NCBI RefSeq assembly: GCF_049674955.1
Contig: NZ_CP187232.1
Span: 7,626,001-7,690,000 of the forward strand
Source: Sphaerisporangium viridialbum
GTDB taxonomy: Bacteria; Actinomycetota; Actinomycetes; Streptosporangiales; Streptosporangiaceae
Length of the DNA stretch: 64,000 bases
Reading direction: 5' to 3'
Shown here: positions 1 to 8,684 of the stretch, one piece after another
Position numbering within the stretch: the first letter of the stretch is position 1
Layout: every line of letters begins with the position of its first letter
Made by a program: the position numbers and the translations under genes
Notes under the pieces: generated by a model
The model's input: only the letters and a program-made list of their open reading frames with translations
Databases searched by the model: none
What the model was told of the DNA's origin: nothing

Positions 1-12
1 ACCGAGACCCTC

Positions 13-540
13 GTGGCCGAAAGGTCGATGGGGGCGGTGCCCGTCGGATGGGACGCCGACATGGCCGTTACGGCGCTTTACAGCGCCCACTATCGGTCGC
101 TCGTGCGTCTCGCCATGCTGTTGGTGCGTGACAGCGCCACCGCTGAGGAAGTCGTGCAGGACGCGTTCGTCGCCCTCCATGGGGCATGGCGCCGCCTGCG
201 TGACACCGACAAGGCACTCGCCTACCTGCGCCAGTCGGTCGTGAACCGATCGCGCTCAGTGCTCCGTCATCGTGCCGTCGTGGAGAAGTACGCCCCCAAG
301 GGCCTCCCCGACGCCCCGAGCGCGGAGAACGGAGCCATAGGAGAGCTCGAGCGGTCCGCCGTCATCGAGGCGCTCCGCGGGCTCCCCACCAGGCAGCGCG
401 AGGCGTTGGTGCTGCGGTACTACGGCGACCTCTCCGAGGCTGAGATCGCCAGCGCCATGGGCATCAGCAAGGGTGCGGTGAAGAGCCACACAGCCCGCGG
501 CATGGCCGCCTTACGCACCGTACTGGAGCAATTGTCATGA
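13..540 (+). CDS. SigE-family ECF RNA polymerase sigma factor
   Basis: This is a small group 4 (ECF) sigma factor that would direct RNA polymerase to a limited regulon. Region 2 lies at about residues 20-80 (motif TAEEVVQDAFVALHGAWRRL) and region 4, a helix-turn-helix, at about 115-170 (LPTRQREALVLRYYGDLSEAEIA, then GISKGAVKSHTARG). At 175 residues it has the usual length. The frame is open to the window edge, so the start is uncertain: GTG at 13, ATG at 28 and ATG at 61 are all possible. Its stop overlaps the next start by 4 bases (ATGA), so the two are translationally coupled, the usual arrangement of a sigma factor with its membrane partner. The target regulon is unknown. Confidence 0.88.
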   Translation: MAERSMGAVPVGWDADMAVTALYSAHYRSLVRLAMLLVRDSATAEEVVQDAFVALHGAWRRLRDTDKALAYLRQSVVNRSRSVLRHRAVVEKYAPKGLPDAPSAENGAIGELERSAVIEALRGLPTRQREALVLRYYGDLSEAEIASAMGISKGAVKSHTARGMAALRTVLEQLS

Positions 541-1238
541 CCGAGTCCCCCGACGAGTACGGCGAGGTCCTCCGCCGTGTCTTGCGCGCGGAGGCGGATT
601 CTGTCGTGCCCTCCGCAGAAGGACTGCAGATCATCCGCACCCGCATCGACCAGCGTGGCCTGCGGGGTGTCTTTTGGTGGCGGGCCGCCGCGTCGGCGTG
701 CGGCGCCGTCCTGGTGGCGGCCACGGTGGTGATGATCGTGCCGCCGCTGCGCGAGCACATCAGCACGGACCAGCGCATCACCCAGGTTCAGTGGGACACG
801 TCGCCGCCTGACGAGTCGAGCACGCGCAGGCCGTGGAACGGCGTCCAGCCCCCGGCCGGCGGCAGCCAGCGTGCCGAGCCCAGCCCGACGATCGCCACGA
901 CGCCGCTCACCACTCCGACGCCCACCCCGACGGTCTCCCCTGGCAACGACTGCACCACCCCGGTGCTGTCGACGGCGGAGCCTGGGCAGGAGCCGGACCA
1001 GCCCTGCCCCTCGGGCACGGGCGACTCCCAGCCGGAGCAGACCACCAGGCCGAAGCCCACCCCGACGCCCACGCCGACGAAGACCACCAAGCCGACCGCG
1101 AAGCCGACCCGCACCGCGACGGCGGACTCGACTCCGGACCCGTGCCAGCAGTGCTCTCCGGCGCCCACCGACCCCGCGCCGCCGACGGTCACCCCCCAGG
1201 TGACGGCGGAGGCCGAGTCGGCCCCGCCCGCGAACTGA
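537..1238 (+). CDS. Single-pass membrane protein coupled to the sigma factor (putative anti-sigma partner)
   Basis: The N-terminal part (about residues 1-45) is soluble and charged. One membrane segment follows at about 50-70 (AAASACGAVLVAATVVMIV). The rest is a long Pro/Thr-rich outside tail with TPTPT-type runs and four late cysteines, including CQQC. I see no HXXXCXXC zinc anti-sigma motif, so anti-sigma function is inferred only from the 4-base overlap with the sigma gene and the N-in, one-segment topology. The Pro/Thr tail resembles cell-wall-spanning linkers. A hairpin terminator follows directly. Confidence 0.75.
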   Translation: MTESPDEYGEVLRRVLRAEADSVVPSAEGLQIIRTRIDQRGLRGVFWWRAAASACGAVLVAATVVMIVPPLREHISTDQRITQVQWDTSPPDESSTRRPWNGVQPPAGGSQRAEPSPTIATTPLTTPTPTPTVSPGNDCTTPVLSTAEPGQEPDQPCPSGTGDSQPEQTTRPKPTPTPTPTKTTKPTAKPTRTATADSTPDPCQQCSPAPTDPAPPTVTPQVTAEAESAPPAN

Positions 1239-1251
1239 AGCCCCACCCCGC

Positions 1252-1283
1252 GAAAGGCCGGACTCCTCGGAGCCCGGCCTTTC
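1252..1283. terminator. Bidirectional hairpin terminator
   Basis: Perfect 10-bp arms GAAAGGCCGG / CCGGCCTTTC with a short GC-rich inner region. It sits after the sigma-partner gene and overlaps the stop codon of the convergent methyltransferase gene, so it can serve both. Confidence 0.8.
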
Positions 1284-2340
1284 ATCGCGTTGCTGGAGTG
1301 CTCAGTGTTCTGGGGGTGCTCACTGTTTTGGGGGTGCTCACTGTTTTGGGGGTGCTCACTGTTTTGGGGGTGCTCACTGTTTTGGGGATGCTCACTGTTT
1401 TGGGGGTGCTCACTGTTTTGGGGATGCTCACTGTTTTGGGGATGCTCACTGTTTTGGGTGCGGCCTGCCGCCTGGCGACGAGGGTGAAGGTCAGCAGCGC
1501 GAGATCCTCGGCGTCACGAGCCCGGTACTCGCGGGTGAGGCCCGGGCGTGCCGCCTCGACGTACGCCGCGGGCGCGACCAGTCCGGGCACCACCCTGGCG
1601 CTCCAGCCGGTCGCGGCGGCGTAGGCGAGGAAGTCCCGCGCCCGCAGCCGGTTGGGGATGCCGGGGAAGCTCATCGCCCGGTAGAGCGGGGCCGGGTAGC
1701 GCAGCAGGTTGAGCGGGTCACGCGACCGGATGCCGCGCATGTGCGCCATGCCGTCGATGTGGTGGCACATGACGCCGCCCGGGGCGACCAGCTCGGCCAG
1801 CCGTGCGAACGTCGCGGGGACGTCGTCGAAGTGCTCCAGCGCCGCGTTGCTCACCACCAGGTCGAACGGGCCGCGGAGGTCCGGCATGCCGGGGAAGGCG
1901 GTGACCCGGTAGGAGAGCCAGTCGCGCTCCACGGGACCGCCGAGGCGGGCGCCGAGCGCCTCGTAGAACGCCTGGCCGGTGCCGGACGCCAGCGGGAACA
2001 GGTCGGCCGCGGTGTAGGACTCCGCGCCGCGGGCCAGCATGATCGCACCGGTGCCGAGGTCCGGCCCGGGGCCGAGCTCCAGGATCCTGCGGCCGGTGAA
2101 GTCGAGATCACCGTCCCGTGCCCACCGGTCGGCCACCCCGATGACGTAGTCGACGTTGCGCTCGACGTCGTCCACGCCGAACGGGCGGGGGGTGCGGTAG
2201 CCGCGCAACCGGTGCCGCACCGCGTTCGCCAGGCTCATCCCGAGGCCGGCGCTCCACCACACGGCACGCGGGTGGCGGGTGGCCGCGTAGGTCACCACGC
2301 CCGGACCGGCGGCGCCGTCCTGGGTGTCGGAAGCGGTCAT
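1282..2340 (-). CDS. Class I SAM-dependent methyltransferase with repeat tail
   Basis: Rossmann-type methyltransferase of 352 residues; motif I is ILELGPGPDLGTG at about residues 90-102, and the later VVSNAALEHFDDV motif fits the Methyltransf_11/23 type. The substrate is unknown; the context suggests a sugar or surface glycan. The start at 2340 has GAGAGGA a few bases upstream; a longer form from 2373 would overlap the preceding gene. The last ~60 residues are nine copies of a hexapeptide P-K-T-V-S-(I/T), encoded by an 18-bp tandem repeat that runs almost to the stop codon. This tail is not part of the methyltransferase fold and looks recently expanded. Last gene of the pst-led operon. Confidence 0.85.
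   Translation of the reverse strand: MTASDTQDGAAGPGVVTYAATRHPRAVWWSAGLGMSLANAVRHRLRGYRTPRPFGVDDVERNVDYVIGVADRWARDGDLDFTGRRILELGPGPDLGTGAIMLARGAESYTAADLFPLASGTGQAFYEALGARLGGPVERDWLSYRVTAFPGMPDLRGPFDLVVSNAALEHFDDVPATFARLAELVAPGGVMCHHIDGMAHMRGIRSRDPLNLLRYPAPLYRAMSFPGIPNRLRARDFLAYAAATGWSARVVPGLVAPAAYVEAARPGLTREYRARDAEDLALLTFTLVARRQAAPKTVSIPKTVSIPKTVSTPKTVSIPKTVSTPKTVSTPKTVSTPKTVSTPRTLSTPATR
1299..1460. repeat. 18-bp tandem repeat, nine units (coding)
   Basis: Nine near-identical 18-bp units, starting TGCTCA, at 1299, 1317 and so on to 1443. They lie in frame at the 3' end of the methyltransferase gene and encode P-K-T-V-S-(I/T) on the minus strand. Units differ at very few positions. No spacers, so this is not a CRISPR array. 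Confidence 0.97.
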
Positions 2341-2350
2341 AGGAGTCCTC

Positions 2351-4708
2351 TCACGGAGCGGTCCGGTCGCCACGGCCCCAGGCGCCGGCGACCGCGGCGG
2401 GATCGGTGACGGTCGCCTGCCCGCCCGCCATGCGCAGGGCGGTGAGGAAGTCGTTCAGGCAGTACGCCTCGGCGCCGCCCGTCCAGTGGCCGCGCCAGCT
2501 CGTCCCGGTGCAGTCCCACGACTCGCCCTGCCCGGTGTCCACGATGCGCTTGCCCCGCATGAACCGGTACGCCTGGAGCACCCGCCACCTGCCCGGGTAG
2601 CCCCTGAGGAACTCCGCGAGCTGGTCGGGCGAGGTGTAACGGTAGTCGTTGGCCCCTGTGACGCTCGGCACCCAGCGGTTGCACAGCAACGACGGGTCGT
2701 CGCACCTGCCGGCGGGCAGGCTCCAGGTGTTCTGGAAGTACGGCGGAGCGAGGTCGGACCGGCTGGTGACGCCGTTGCCGTACTTCCGGCCGAAGGCGAA
2801 GCACGTGGAGACGACGTCCTGCTGGATCCGCGTGGTGAGCCGGTCGTCGGGGTAGGCGAACAGCCCCCAGGCCCGGGTGTGGCCGCGGCTGGCCAGCGGG
2901 GCGAGGGATCCGCACGACTCCGCCCGCTGCTGCTCGGGCGTCAGCGTGGTCATGTTCCGGTAGCCCATGCCGTGGCTGACGAACGTCCAGCCGTACTGGT
3001 CACGGAGGGTCGCGAGGTCGGCCCAGTTGGCGTAGTCGACGAAACCGGCCAGGCACTGGCGGTTCTGGTCCAGGGTGCGGTCGACGACGACGGTCCCGCT
3101 GGCGGGGAAGCCCCGCGCCCTGAACTCGCGGGCCACCTCGTCGAGCTTCACGGCCCCGCGCAGCGGGCGGCAGGCCCTGTCCACCGCGCTCCACTGCGAG
3201 CGGGACATGAGCAGGGTGACGTACCTGCCGTCGGCGCCGGGGTCGTAGTCGAAGCCCCGCCAGCGGGAACTCTCCCTGCCCGCCTTGTCGGCGAACCGCA
3301 CGGTGACGCTGTAGTGACCGGCGGCCGGGGCCTCCCACTGGTAGGACCAGGTGGATCCGGTGACCGTCGCGAGCGCCCAGCCCGGTGTCTCGCCCCAGGT
3401 GCCGCCCGCCTGCCACCATTTGCCGGTGTCCCTGTTCTGGACGCCGACGCGGACCTTGTCGACGGCGACGTCGTCGGTGACCGTGCCGGCCACGCGGATG
3501 CCGGGCGAGGTCAAGCCCTGGTCGGGGAGCGGCGCGGTCACCTCTCCCACGGGGGGTTCGGCGTCCTGGCCGGGCGCGGTGACCGTGAAGGGCAGCCACG
3601 GATGCGCGGTGTCGAGCAGTCCGATCGAGTCGGTGGCGTACACCGACAGGCCGTAGTCGCCGGGACGTGGCGGCGTCCAGGTGAACGTCCAGCCGACCTG
3701 GCTGAAGGCGAACTGCCCCGTCGAGGACGCCGTCCAGGGCATGCCGCCGTCCGGCCCGGTCAGGGTCGCGGGCCTGGACTGGTAGTCCCCCCAGGTGCCG
3801 TCGTCGCGCGCCCACAGCTTGGCGGTCCGGTCGTAGATCGCCACGCTGACCGAGACGATGCCCCGGTTGTCGGAGGCGCTGCCGGTCCAGGTGATCGGGT
3901 GCTGGACCGGGTAGGAGGCCTGCCCGGCGGCCGTGACCGAGGGGGGCGCGCCGTCCGCGGCGAACACGACCGACGGCGAGACGGCCGTCACCCCTCCCGC
4001 GTCCCGGGTCGCCACCTCCAGCAGGTAGTCACCGTCCTTCGGCGGGGTCCAGTCGAAGGACCACGCCACCCTGCTCGCACCGGACGCGCCGATCGTGACG
4101 GGTTGCCGCTCGTAGGCGCCCCAGGTGCCGTCGGCGTGCCACCAGGCGTGCGCCGCCCTGTCGAGGATCGTCACACCGGCCCACACGACTCCGCCGGACG
4201 CCTGCGCGACGCCGCGGATGGTCGTCTTCTGCCCAACGGGGACGATGCCGCCCGGGGCCGGCTCCGCGATCACCCCGGCGGGGGCGGCCAGCGCCGCCGG
4301 AAGGTCCACGACCGTGAACCTCCGGTACGGCAGGGCAGGGTCGTAGGACCCGTCGGAGGCCACCGCCTTGGCCTGGACGAGGTAGTCGCCGGGCTCGGGG
4401 CTCGGCCAGGTGAAGCTCCACGAGCCCGCGTCCAGGGCCGCCTGCTGCCCTTCGTAGTCGCCCCAGCTTCCGTCGGCGTGCCACCAGAGCTTGCTGACCC
4501 TGTCCTGGACGGCCACCACCGTCTGGGTCGCGCCGCTCAGCGTGCCGCGCACCAGGATGGGCGCGCGCGTATAGAGGGCGCCGTCGGCCGCGGGCTCGGC
4601 GATCGTGCCGGACGGGGCGGCCGCCGCAGGCGGGACGGCCGCGGCCACCAGCCCGACGGCGGCCACCGCGAAGGCCACCAGACCGGCGAGCAGGGTTCGG
4701 ATCCTCAT
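2351..4708 (-). CDS. Secreted multi-Ig protein with polysaccharide deacetylase-like C-terminus
   Basis: Secreted protein of 785 residues with a signal peptide at 1-31 (cleavage near AAAAPSG). Four Ig-like repeats follow, at roughly 32-135, 136-245, 250-375 and 385-485; each carries a W-x2-DG-x-WG type motif and an aromatic strand ending in PGDY or similar. The last ~290 residues resemble a NodB-type deacetylase (GWTFVSHGMGYRNM), but the canonical Asp-Asp and paired His metal ligands are not visible. It may be a divergent enzyme or a carbohydrate-binding remnant. It starts 3 bp after the pstS stop, so it is in the same operon and probably acts at the cell surface. Confidence 0.72.
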   Translation of the reverse strand: MRIRTLLAGLVAFAVAAVGLVAAAVPPAAAAPSGTIAEPAADGALYTRAPILVRGTLSGATQTVVAVQDRVSKLWWHADGSWGDYEGQQAALDAGSWSFTWPSPEPGDYLVQAKAVASDGSYDPALPYRRFTVVDLPAALAAPAGVIAEPAPGGIVPVGQKTTIRGVAQASGGVVWAGVTILDRAAHAWWHADGTWGAYERQPVTIGASGASRVAWSFDWTPPKDGDYLLEVATRDAGGVTAVSPSVVFAADGAPPSVTAAGQASYPVQHPITWTGSASDNRGIVSVSVAIYDRTAKLWARDDGTWGDYQSRPATLTGPDGGMPWTASSTGQFAFSQVGWTFTWTPPRPGDYGLSVYATDSIGLLDTAHPWLPFTVTAPGQDAEPPVGEVTAPLPDQGLTSPGIRVAGTVTDDVAVDKVRVGVQNRDTGKWWQAGGTWGETPGWALATVTGSTWSYQWEAPAAGHYSVTVRFADKAGRESSRWRGFDYDPGADGRYVTLLMSRSQWSAVDRACRPLRGAVKLDEVAREFRARGFPASGTVVVDRTLDQNRQCLAGFVDYANWADLATLRDQYGWTFVSHGMGYRNMTTLTPEQQRAESCGSLAPLASRGHTRAWGLFAYPDDRLTTRIQQDVVSTCFAFGRKYGNGVTSRSDLAPPYFQNTWSLPAGRCDDPSLLCNRWVPSVTGANDYRYTSPDQLAEFLRGYPGRWRVLQAYRFMRGKRIVDTGQGESWDCTGTSWRGHWTGGAEAYCLNDFLTALRMAGGQATVTDPAAVAGAWGRGDRTAP

Positions 4709-4711
4709 CTC

Positions 4712-6595
4712 TCACTCACCGGGGTGGCCCAGGCGGACGAGGCGGCGGACGCCGGCCAGGATCATCGGCGCGAACACGATGGCCAGCATCGTCACCGCGA
4801 GCCCGAACAGCGTCCACGGCGTGCCGATCGACGACGCCACCGTGTCGATCTCCCGGGCGGCCCCGGCGGCGAGGGTGGGATCGATCAGGCCGTTGCCCGT
4901 CGAACCGGGCGTCTCGGGCAGGGGCTGGCCGTTCTGGTCGACGGCCACCGTGGCGTCGCCCCCGGTGGCGCCGGGCGTGGTGGTCCCGGGGTCGCCGCCG
5001 CCGCTCGTCGTGGCGCCGGGGGTGGCGGAGCCGGACGCGGACGGGCCCGCGGTGGCCTGGGGACCGGTGTCCGCCGAGGGTCCGGTGGTGGCCTTGGGGC
5101 CCGTGGTCGCCTTGGGGCCGGTAGTGGCCTTGGGCGTCTTGCTGGGCTTGGGTCCCGGCGCCTTCGTGGTCGTGCTCGCGCTCGGGGTCGGGCTGGGGCT
5201 TCCCGCGCCCTTGTCGTCCTTCTTGTTGTCGTCGTTGTTCTGCTGGTTGTTATTGCCGTTCTGGTTGTTCCCGCCGTTGTCGTTCTGCGCGGGAGGGGGA
5301 TCGTTCGCGGTCTGCTCACCCACCTGGCCGCATTTCTTCCCGTCCGGCAGTTGCAGGTTCTCGTAGAACTTGCCCCACGTGTCAGGGTTTCCGGGAACCG
5401 CAGGGTGGCCCGGCACCTGGCCGAGCACGTCGAAACCCTGCTTGATCAGGTTCGACGGCAGCGGTGAGTAGCCGATCTGGTCGACGTTCTTCTGGCCGTC
5501 GGTGATGGAGTAGAGCACGAACTTCGCCAGGGTCTCGCCCTTGCCGGCGTCGAACCCCTCGGTGGGGACGATGATGTAGTTGTAGCTGGAGATCGCGTAA
5601 GCGCTCGGGTGCGGGTGCGTGTGCACGTTGTCGAGCTTGTACGTGCCGTCACCGTTCCGCTCGGCGGCGGTGAGGGCGATCGCCTGGTTGCACGCCGTGG
5701 GCAGGGTGTACTGCCCCGCGGCGTTCTTGATCTTCGCCACCGGCACGTTGAGCTGGATGGCGTAGGCGTACTCCGCGTATCCGATCCAGCCCCAGCTCGC
5801 GTTGCCGTTCTTCACCTGGATCGCCACGCGGTCGGAGCCGTCCACCAGGTCGGTGTCCGGCCGGTTCGGCCACACGTCGGTCGGGCCGCACACCTGGTCG
5901 GTGCACTTGGACGACTTCTCGGTGGAGCACCCGTTGGGGTTGCCGCCCACGCCCTGCATGTAGGACTTCCACCGGCCGGGGTCCATCTGGTTCAGGTAGT
6001 CGGTGAACACGGCCGTGGTGCCTGAGCCGCCGGCGCGGACGACCGGGCGCACCCGCACGTGCGGCAACCGCGCCGCGAGGCCCGGGTTGTCGTCCTTGAT
6101 GGCCTGGTCGTCCCAGAAGATCTCCTGCTCGCTGCCCTTGTTGGCGCACGAGAACATGTTCTGCGTGAACAGCTTCACAAGGAGGCCGCCGGAGAGCTGG
6201 AGGTCGGTGATCGGCCTGCCCGCGTTGTCCTTGAGGTTGACCATGATCGCCGTGCCGCCCGCGACGAGCGGCATGTAGGTGAACTTGAAGGGCGGATCCT
6301 GCTCGACGCCGAGCCCGCCGGGGAAGTTGTAGGAAACATCACTGGAGGCGAAGTCCGCCTGGCGTGAGGCGAACTCCTGCCGGCCCTGGGTCGACCCCTT
6401 GGGCGCGAAGTTGACGCTCAGCCCCTGCAACCGGGCGACGTCGGACATCCACTGCTGGATCGCGACGTAGGCGAAGGTGGAACCTGACCCGTTCACGGGC
6501 GAGGCGGCCCACGCGGGGGCGGCGCCCAGCGACGCGGGCAGGATCATCAGCATCAGCACCACGAGCAGGCGGGTGCCTCGACGGCGGATTCGCAT
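4712..6595 (-). CDS. pstS: Phosphate-binding protein PstS, membrane-anchored
   Basis: Periplasmic-binding-fold phosphate receptor for the PstCAB transporter. Signal peptide 1-31. The phosphate loops are intact: GSGSTF at 36-41, SSD at 84-86 and SGTT at 191-194. After the domain (about residue 425) comes a low-complexity linker rich in Asn/Gln, then Pro/Thr with KATTGP repeats, then one membrane segment near 595-617 and a basic tail. It therefore appears tethered by a C-terminal membrane helix rather than by a lipobox, which is unusual. It is 627 residues against about 350-380 for typical PstS. It lies 27 bp after pstB, at the end rather than the head of the pst genes. Confidence 0.92.
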   Translation of the reverse strand: MRIRRRGTRLLVVLMLMILPASLGAAPAWAASPVNGSGSTFAYVAIQQWMSDVARLQGLSVNFAPKGSTQGRQEFASRQADFASSDVSYNFPGGLGVEQDPPFKFTYMPLVAGGTAIMVNLKDNAGRPITDLQLSGGLLVKLFTQNMFSCANKGSEQEIFWDDQAIKDDNPGLAARLPHVRVRPVVRAGGSGTTAVFTDYLNQMDPGRWKSYMQGVGGNPNGCSTEKSSKCTDQVCGPTDVWPNRPDTDLVDGSDRVAIQVKNGNASWGWIGYAEYAYAIQLNVPVAKIKNAAGQYTLPTACNQAIALTAAERNGDGTYKLDNVHTHPHPSAYAISSYNYIIVPTEGFDAGKGETLAKFVLYSITDGQKNVDQIGYSPLPSNLIKQGFDVLGQVPGHPAVPGNPDTWGKFYENLQLPDGKKCGQVGEQTANDPPPAQNDNGGNNQNGNNNQQNNDDNKKDDKGAGSPSPTPSASTTTKAPGPKPSKTPKATTGPKATTGPKATTGPSADTGPQATAGPSASGSATPGATTSGGGDPGTTTPGATGGDATVAVDQNGQPLPETPGSTGNGLIDPTLAAGAAREIDTVASSIGTPWTLFGLAVTMLAIVFAPMILAGVRRLVRLGHPGE

Positions 6596-6622
6596 TCCTG
6601 TGCTCCAGAACTCGCCGGCGGC

Positions 6623-7450
6623 TCAGCCGAACCGGCCGTTGACGTAGTCGGCGGTTCTCGGGTCCTCGGGATCCGAGAAGATCTGCTCTGTGGGGCCCTG
6701 CTCCACGACCCGCCCGGGCTCGTTCTCGGCGGCGAGGAAGAAGGCGCAGTGCTGCGAGACGCGCTGCGCCTGCTGCATGTTGTGGGTGACGATGACGATC
6801 GTGACCTGGTCCTTCAGTTCGAGGATGGTCTCCTCGACGCGCCTGGTGGACGTGGGGTCGAGGGCCGAGCACGGCTCGTCCATGAGCAGCACGTCGGGGC
6901 TGACGGCCAGGGACCTCGCGATGCAGAGCCGCTGCTGCTGGCCGCCCGACAGGCCGCCCGCGGGGGCGTCGAGCCGGTTGCGCACCTCGTTCCACAGGCC
7001 CGCCCTGCGCAGGCTGGCCTCGATGAGCTGGTCGCGGTCGCGCACCTTGGTCCCCGTCAGCCTCAGGCCCGCCGCCACGTTGTCGGCGATCGTCATGGCG
7101 GGGAACGGGTTCGGCTTCTGGAACACCATGCCGATGCGGCGGCGCACCTCGGTGAGGCGCAGGCCGACTCCGTAGATGTCGTCGCCGTCGAGCAGCACCG
7201 ACCCGGCGAGCGTGGCGATCGGCACCAGCTCGTGCATGCGGTTGAGCGTGCGCAGGAAGGTGGACTTGCCGCACCCGGAGGGCCCGATCAGCGCGGTCAC
7301 GACCCCCGCGTCCATCTTGATGTTGACACCTTCCAGCACCTTGCGGGAGCCGAACCAGCAGCTCACGTCCACGCCTTCCAGGACGCCGCCGACGGGGCCG
7401 GCGGCCGCCTCGGGGATGGGCCTGGTGTGCTCGACGTCCGGCACGGTCAT
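6623..7450 (-). CDS. pstB: Phosphate ABC transporter ATP-binding protein PstB
   Basis: Cytoplasmic ATPase of the high-affinity phosphate importer. Walker A GPSGCGKST, signature LSGGQQQR and Walker B VLLMDEP are all present, with VTHNMQQA as the H-loop region. I chose the ATG at 7450, which has GGAGAGGA about 8 bases upstream and gives the usual 275 residues; an earlier in-frame start at 7507 would overlap pstA by 26 bases and has no clear ribosome site. Confidence 0.95.
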   Translation of the reverse strand: MTVPDVEHTRPIPEAAAGPVGGVLEGVDVSCWFGSRKVLEGVNIKMDAGVVTALIGPSGCGKSTFLRTLNRMHELVPIATLAGSVLLDGDDIYGVGLRLTEVRRRIGMVFQKPNPFPAMTIADNVAAGLRLTGTKVRDRDQLIEASLRRAGLWNEVRNRLDAPAGGLSGGQQQRLCIARSLAVSPDVLLMDEPCSALDPTSTRRVEETILELKDQVTIVIVTHNMQQAQRVSQHCAFFLAAENEPGRVVEQGPTEQIFSDPEDPRTADYVNGRFG

Positions 7451-7481
7451 CAGGTCGGTCCTCTCCGCTTCGGATGTGCCT

Positions 7482-8684
7482 TCAGCGGCCACGGCGCTGC
7501 CCGCCACGGCCGGGGAAACGGAACCTGCGCCGGCCTGAGCCCGCCGAGCCGGCGATCCTGGCCAGCACGAACAGCAGCAGCACGACGATCAGCAGGATCA
7601 GCGCGCCGCCCCAGGCCCGCTCGACCTGGGTCTCCTGCGAGCTCCTGATCTGCGTGAACACGAACAGCGGCAGGTTGTCCTGGTGTCCCGCGAACGGGTT
7701 GGTGTTCAGCACCGTGGTGCCGCCCGTGGTCATCAGCACGGGCGCGGTCTCACCCACCACGCGAGCCATGCCGAGGATCACGGCGGTCGCCAGGCCCGCC
7801 CTCGCGGTCGGGAGCACCACCATCAGCACGCTGCGCCAGTACGGCGCGCCGAGCGCCAGCGCGGCCTCGCGCAGGCTCCCCGGCACGACGCGGAGCACCT
7901 GCTCGGCGGTGATCGTCACCGTGGGGAGCATGAGGATGGCCAGCGCGAGGCTGCCGAGGATCCCCGACTGCAACCACAGGTGCGGCTTGATCAGCAGGGA
8001 GTAGACGAAGAGGCCCGCGACGATCGAGGGCAGCGCGGTCATGGCGTCGGCGACGAGCCGCACGGGCCGGGCGAGCGGGCCCTGGATCTCGCTGAGGTAG
8101 ACGGCGGTGAGCACCCCCAGGGGCACCGCGATGGCCGTGGCGAGCGCCAGCTGCTCCAGGGTGCCGATGATCGAGTGGAGGGCGCCCCCCTCGGTCGCCT
8201 TCGACAGCGGGCCGACGATCTGCATGGTCTCGGTGAAGAGGCTCGGGATGGTCCCGTTGGAGAGGCTCGGGCCGAGCACCTTGAGACCCCGGTAGGCGAC
8301 GTACCCGACCACGAACACGATCGGCGTGAAGGCGAACGCCGCCCCGGTGCCGATCAGCACCGTGACCAGCCGGTCCTTGGCCACCGCCCGGCCCTGGCCG
8401 TCCTTGGTCACGAACCAGTGGATCGGCAGGAACAGCGCGTACCAGGCCACGGCGAACGCGACCGGCATGACCCGGAACGGCAGCAGCCGCGTGAACAGCA
8501 GCCACGTCAGGAAGAACGCGGCCGCGAGCGCGCCGGCCGTCTCCAGCACGTCGCTCCAGCGCCACGCCCTGGGCCGCCGCCTCGGCTGCGCCGTCCGGGA
8601 CGGCCCGGTGCCGGCGTCCGAGGCGGGCCGCCGTCCCCCCGTCCCCGGGGCGATGGGCAGCACCTTGGTCTCCGGCGCGGTCAT
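7482..8684 (-). CDS. pstA: Phosphate ABC transporter permease PstA
   Basis: Inner-membrane permease, about 400 residues. It has an N-terminal cytoplasmic arm (about 45 residues), then several membrane segments and the BPD_transp_1 coupling region (REAALALGAPYWRSVLMVVLPTARAG). The start at 8684 overlaps the pstC stop as ATGA; the open frame extends further upstream but lies inside pstC. It contains more N-terminal membrane segments than the shortest PstA proteins, as is common in actinobacteria. Confidence 0.94.
   Translation of the reverse strand: MTAPETKVLPIAPGTGGRRPASDAGTGPSRTAQPRRRPRAWRWSDVLETAGALAAAFFLTWLLFTRLLPFRVMPVAFAVAWYALFLPIHWFVTKDGQGRAVAKDRLVTVLIGTGAAFAFTPIVFVVGYVAYRGLKVLGPSLSNGTIPSLFTETMQIVGPLSKATEGGALHSIIGTLEQLALATAIAVPLGVLTAVYLSEIQGPLARPVRLVADAMTALPSIVAGLFVYSLLIKPHLWLQSGILGSLALAILMLPTVTITAEQVLRVVPGSLREAALALGAPYWRSVLMVVLPTARAGLATAVILGMARVVGETAPVLMTTGGTTVLNTNPFAGHQDNLPLFVFTQIRSSQETQVERAWGGALILLIVVLLLFVLARIAGSAGSGRRRFRFPGRGGQRRGR

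Noticed and set aside
1299..1460. CRISPR-like array of short repeats
   Set aside because: Units are contiguous without spacers and are in frame with the methyltransferase tail.
2324..5467. 1047-codon plus-strand open frame
   Set aside because: Antisense shadow of the Ig protein and pstS genes in high-GC DNA; its translation is Gly/Arg/Val-rich with no domain, signal peptide or ribosome site.
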